DNA of 6,340 nucleotides from Balneolales bacterium (GTDB taxonomy: Bacteria > Bacteroidota > Rhodothermia > Balneolales > Natronogracilivirgulaceae), in the NCBI GenBank assembly GCA_007131625.1, contig SLQC01000146.1, positions 1 through 6,340 of the forward strand. The letters run 5' to 3'. Below the pieces are notes generated by a model. It worked only from the letters and a program-made list of their open reading frames with translations, searched no databases and had not been told where the DNA came from. Shown in pieces: positions 5,300 to 6,340 of the stretch. Made by a program: the position numbers and the translations under genes. The first letter of the stretch is position 1; every line of letters begins with the position of its first letter.

Positions 5300-6340
5300 G
5301 TTTTTCAGAAGACAAGTCACCGCCCGTTTCAGAAGACAAGTCACCACCAGTTTCAGAAGACAGTAAACCCGTGAATGCCGTGTTATCACCCATTCTTGAA
5401 ATCGTAGGAGTTACCAAAAAGTACCCGGGCACGATCGCACTTGATAATGTTGATCTTAAATTCTATCCGGGGAAAGTAAATGTCTTGTTGGGGGAGAATG
5501 GTGCCGGCAAATCAACTCTTATGAAGATCATTGCCGGAGCTGAACAACCTACCCATGGAAACATTCTTCTGGATGGTCAACCTGTCCATTTTATTTCGCC
5601 CAAGGCGGCACTTCAACAGGGTATTGGAATTATCTATCAGGAACTTTCGCTTTGCCCCAATTTGAATGTTTCGGAAAACTTGTTTCTCGCCCGTGAACTG
5701 CGTAACCGATACGGTTTTGTTGACCATAAAAAACAGGAAGAGATAACCAGAGACGTATTGAAACGCCTGGGCCAATCTATTGATCCGAAAACATCTGTGC
5801 ACAAATTGCGTGTTGGGCAACAGCAAATCGTGGAGATTGCAAGATCTTTAAAAGACAAGGTTAACATTCTGATCATGGATGAACCGACATCCGCACTGAG
5901 CCGGAACGAAACCAACATCCTTCTCCGATTTATCAAGGAGCTTACCAGCCAGGGTGTTGCCGTGATTTACATATCGCACAGGTTGGACGAGTGCCTTGAA
6001 ATCGGTGATTATTTTATGGTGCTTCGTGATGGAAAACTTATAGCGGAGGCGGATGCCGAAGAAGCTACGCTTGGCTGGATCATCAGAAAAATGGCCGGCA
6101 GGGAATCGGATGAACTCTTCCCCGAAACCGATCACAAAAAAGGAAACGTTGTACTCGAAACAGTGGATCTCTGCTGGCCACGGCCTCAGAAGGGGGGGTA
6201 TTTTGTTGATCATGCCAGCTTTTCATTACATGCCGGCGAAATTACCGGCATATACGGATTGATGGGGGCCGGTCGCACGGAACTTCTCGAATGCCTCTTT
6301 GGTATTCATCCGGCTGCACGCGGAAAAATTTTACTGGAAG
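5296..6340 (+). CDS. Ribose-type sugar ABC transporter ATP-binding protein (3' truncated by window end)
   Basis: Cytoplasmic ATPase of a sugar importer in the RbsA/MglA/XylG group, which has two ATPase domains in one chain of about 500 aa. The frame stays open to the window end and 348 residues are visible. First domain: Walker A GENGAGKST (66-74), Q-loop Gln115 (IYQE), signature LRVGQQQ (171-177), Walker B ILIMDE ending Asp195-Glu196, and switch His228 (YISHRLDE). The second domain starts near residue 285 and has the degenerate Walker A GLMGAGRT (321-328), with Arg in place of Lys, typical of this group. In E. coli RbsA the first Walker A begins near residue 37, so this protein has about 29 extra N-terminal residues. 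They are formed largely by a tandem repeat of SEDKSPPV. I chose ATG 5296 because it overlaps the previous stop; a GTG at 5371 or 5380 would give a repeat-free protein. The transported sugar cannot be deduced, but the neighbours point to the substrate of the isomerase. Permease and binding-protein genes are expected beyond the window. Confidence 0.96.
   Translation, partial: MSFSEDKSPPVSEDKSPPVSEDSKPVNAVLSPILEIVGVTKKYPGTIALDNVDLKFYPGKVNVLLGENGAGKSTLMKIIAGAEQPTHGNILLDGQPVHFISPKAALQQGIGIIYQELSLCPNLNVSENLFLARELRNRYGFVDHKKQEEITRDVLKRLGQSIDPKTSVHKLRVGQQQIVEIARSLKDKVNILIMDEPTSALSRNETNILLRFIKELTSQGVAVIYISHRLDECLEIGDYFMVLRDGKLIAEADAEEATLGWIIRKMAGRESDELFPETDHKKGNVVLETVDLCWPRPQKGGYFVDHASFSLHAGEITGIYGLMGAGRTELLECLFGIHPAARGKILLE
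5305..5373 (+). repeat. 24 bp in-frame tandem repeat (about 3 copies) at the start of the ABC ATPase gene
   Basis: Copies lie at 5305-5328 and 5329-5352, followed by a degenerate third copy at 5353-5373. The first two each encode SEDKSPPV and differ at two bases only, both synonymous third positions in the Pro-Pro codons. The third reads SEDSKPV. The repeat makes an acidic, Ser/Pro-rich and probably disordered N-terminal tail ahead of the first ATPase domain. It could have arisen by slippage. Confidence 0.88.

Overview
The window holds six genes on the + strand in one closely spaced run: a 5'-truncated sugar isomerase of the L-fucose/L-arabinose isomerase superfamily (1-983), the two halves of a split transketolase (1182-2000 and about 2093-3025), an FGGY carbohydrate kinase resembling glycerol kinase (3071-4546), a DUF2291-type lipoprotein (about 4619-5299), and the first two thirds of a ribose-type sugar ABC transporter ATPase (5296 to the window end). 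No gene is supported on the - strand, and no RNA gene, mobile element or CRISPR array was seen.

The genes read as one sugar-uptake and breakdown operon. The ABC system, whose permease and binding protein presumably lie downstream, would import a sugar. The isomerase would convert the aldose to a ketose, the kinase would phosphorylate the ketose, and the two-subunit transketolase would move its two-carbon ketol unit onto a glycolytic aldose phosphate. This set of reactions matches the described non-oxidative route for D-apiose (isomerase, apulose kinase, apulose-4-phosphate transketolase AptA/AptB). Here, however, the isomerase appears to be of the FucI type. The substrate assignment is inference. 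The sequence alone fixes only the enzyme families.

The kinase aligns with E. coli GlpK at a constant offset of four residues. It keeps the catalytic and general polyol contacts but changes three glycerol-pocket residues, so it is probably not a glycerol kinase. The ABC ATPase carries an N-terminal extension of about 30 residues made of an eight-residue tandem repeat, which is unusual for this family.

Organism: a bacterium of moderate GC content, probably diderm. Most starts have no clear Shine-Dalgarno sequence and are preceded by A-rich DNA, as in Bacteroidota and relatives (Balneolota, Rhodothermota). This placement is tentative. The gaps are short (45-198 bp) apart from two that hold ambiguous starts. 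No convincing terminator or promoter was found, and the 198 bp gap before the transketolase is the only roomy place for a regulatory site.
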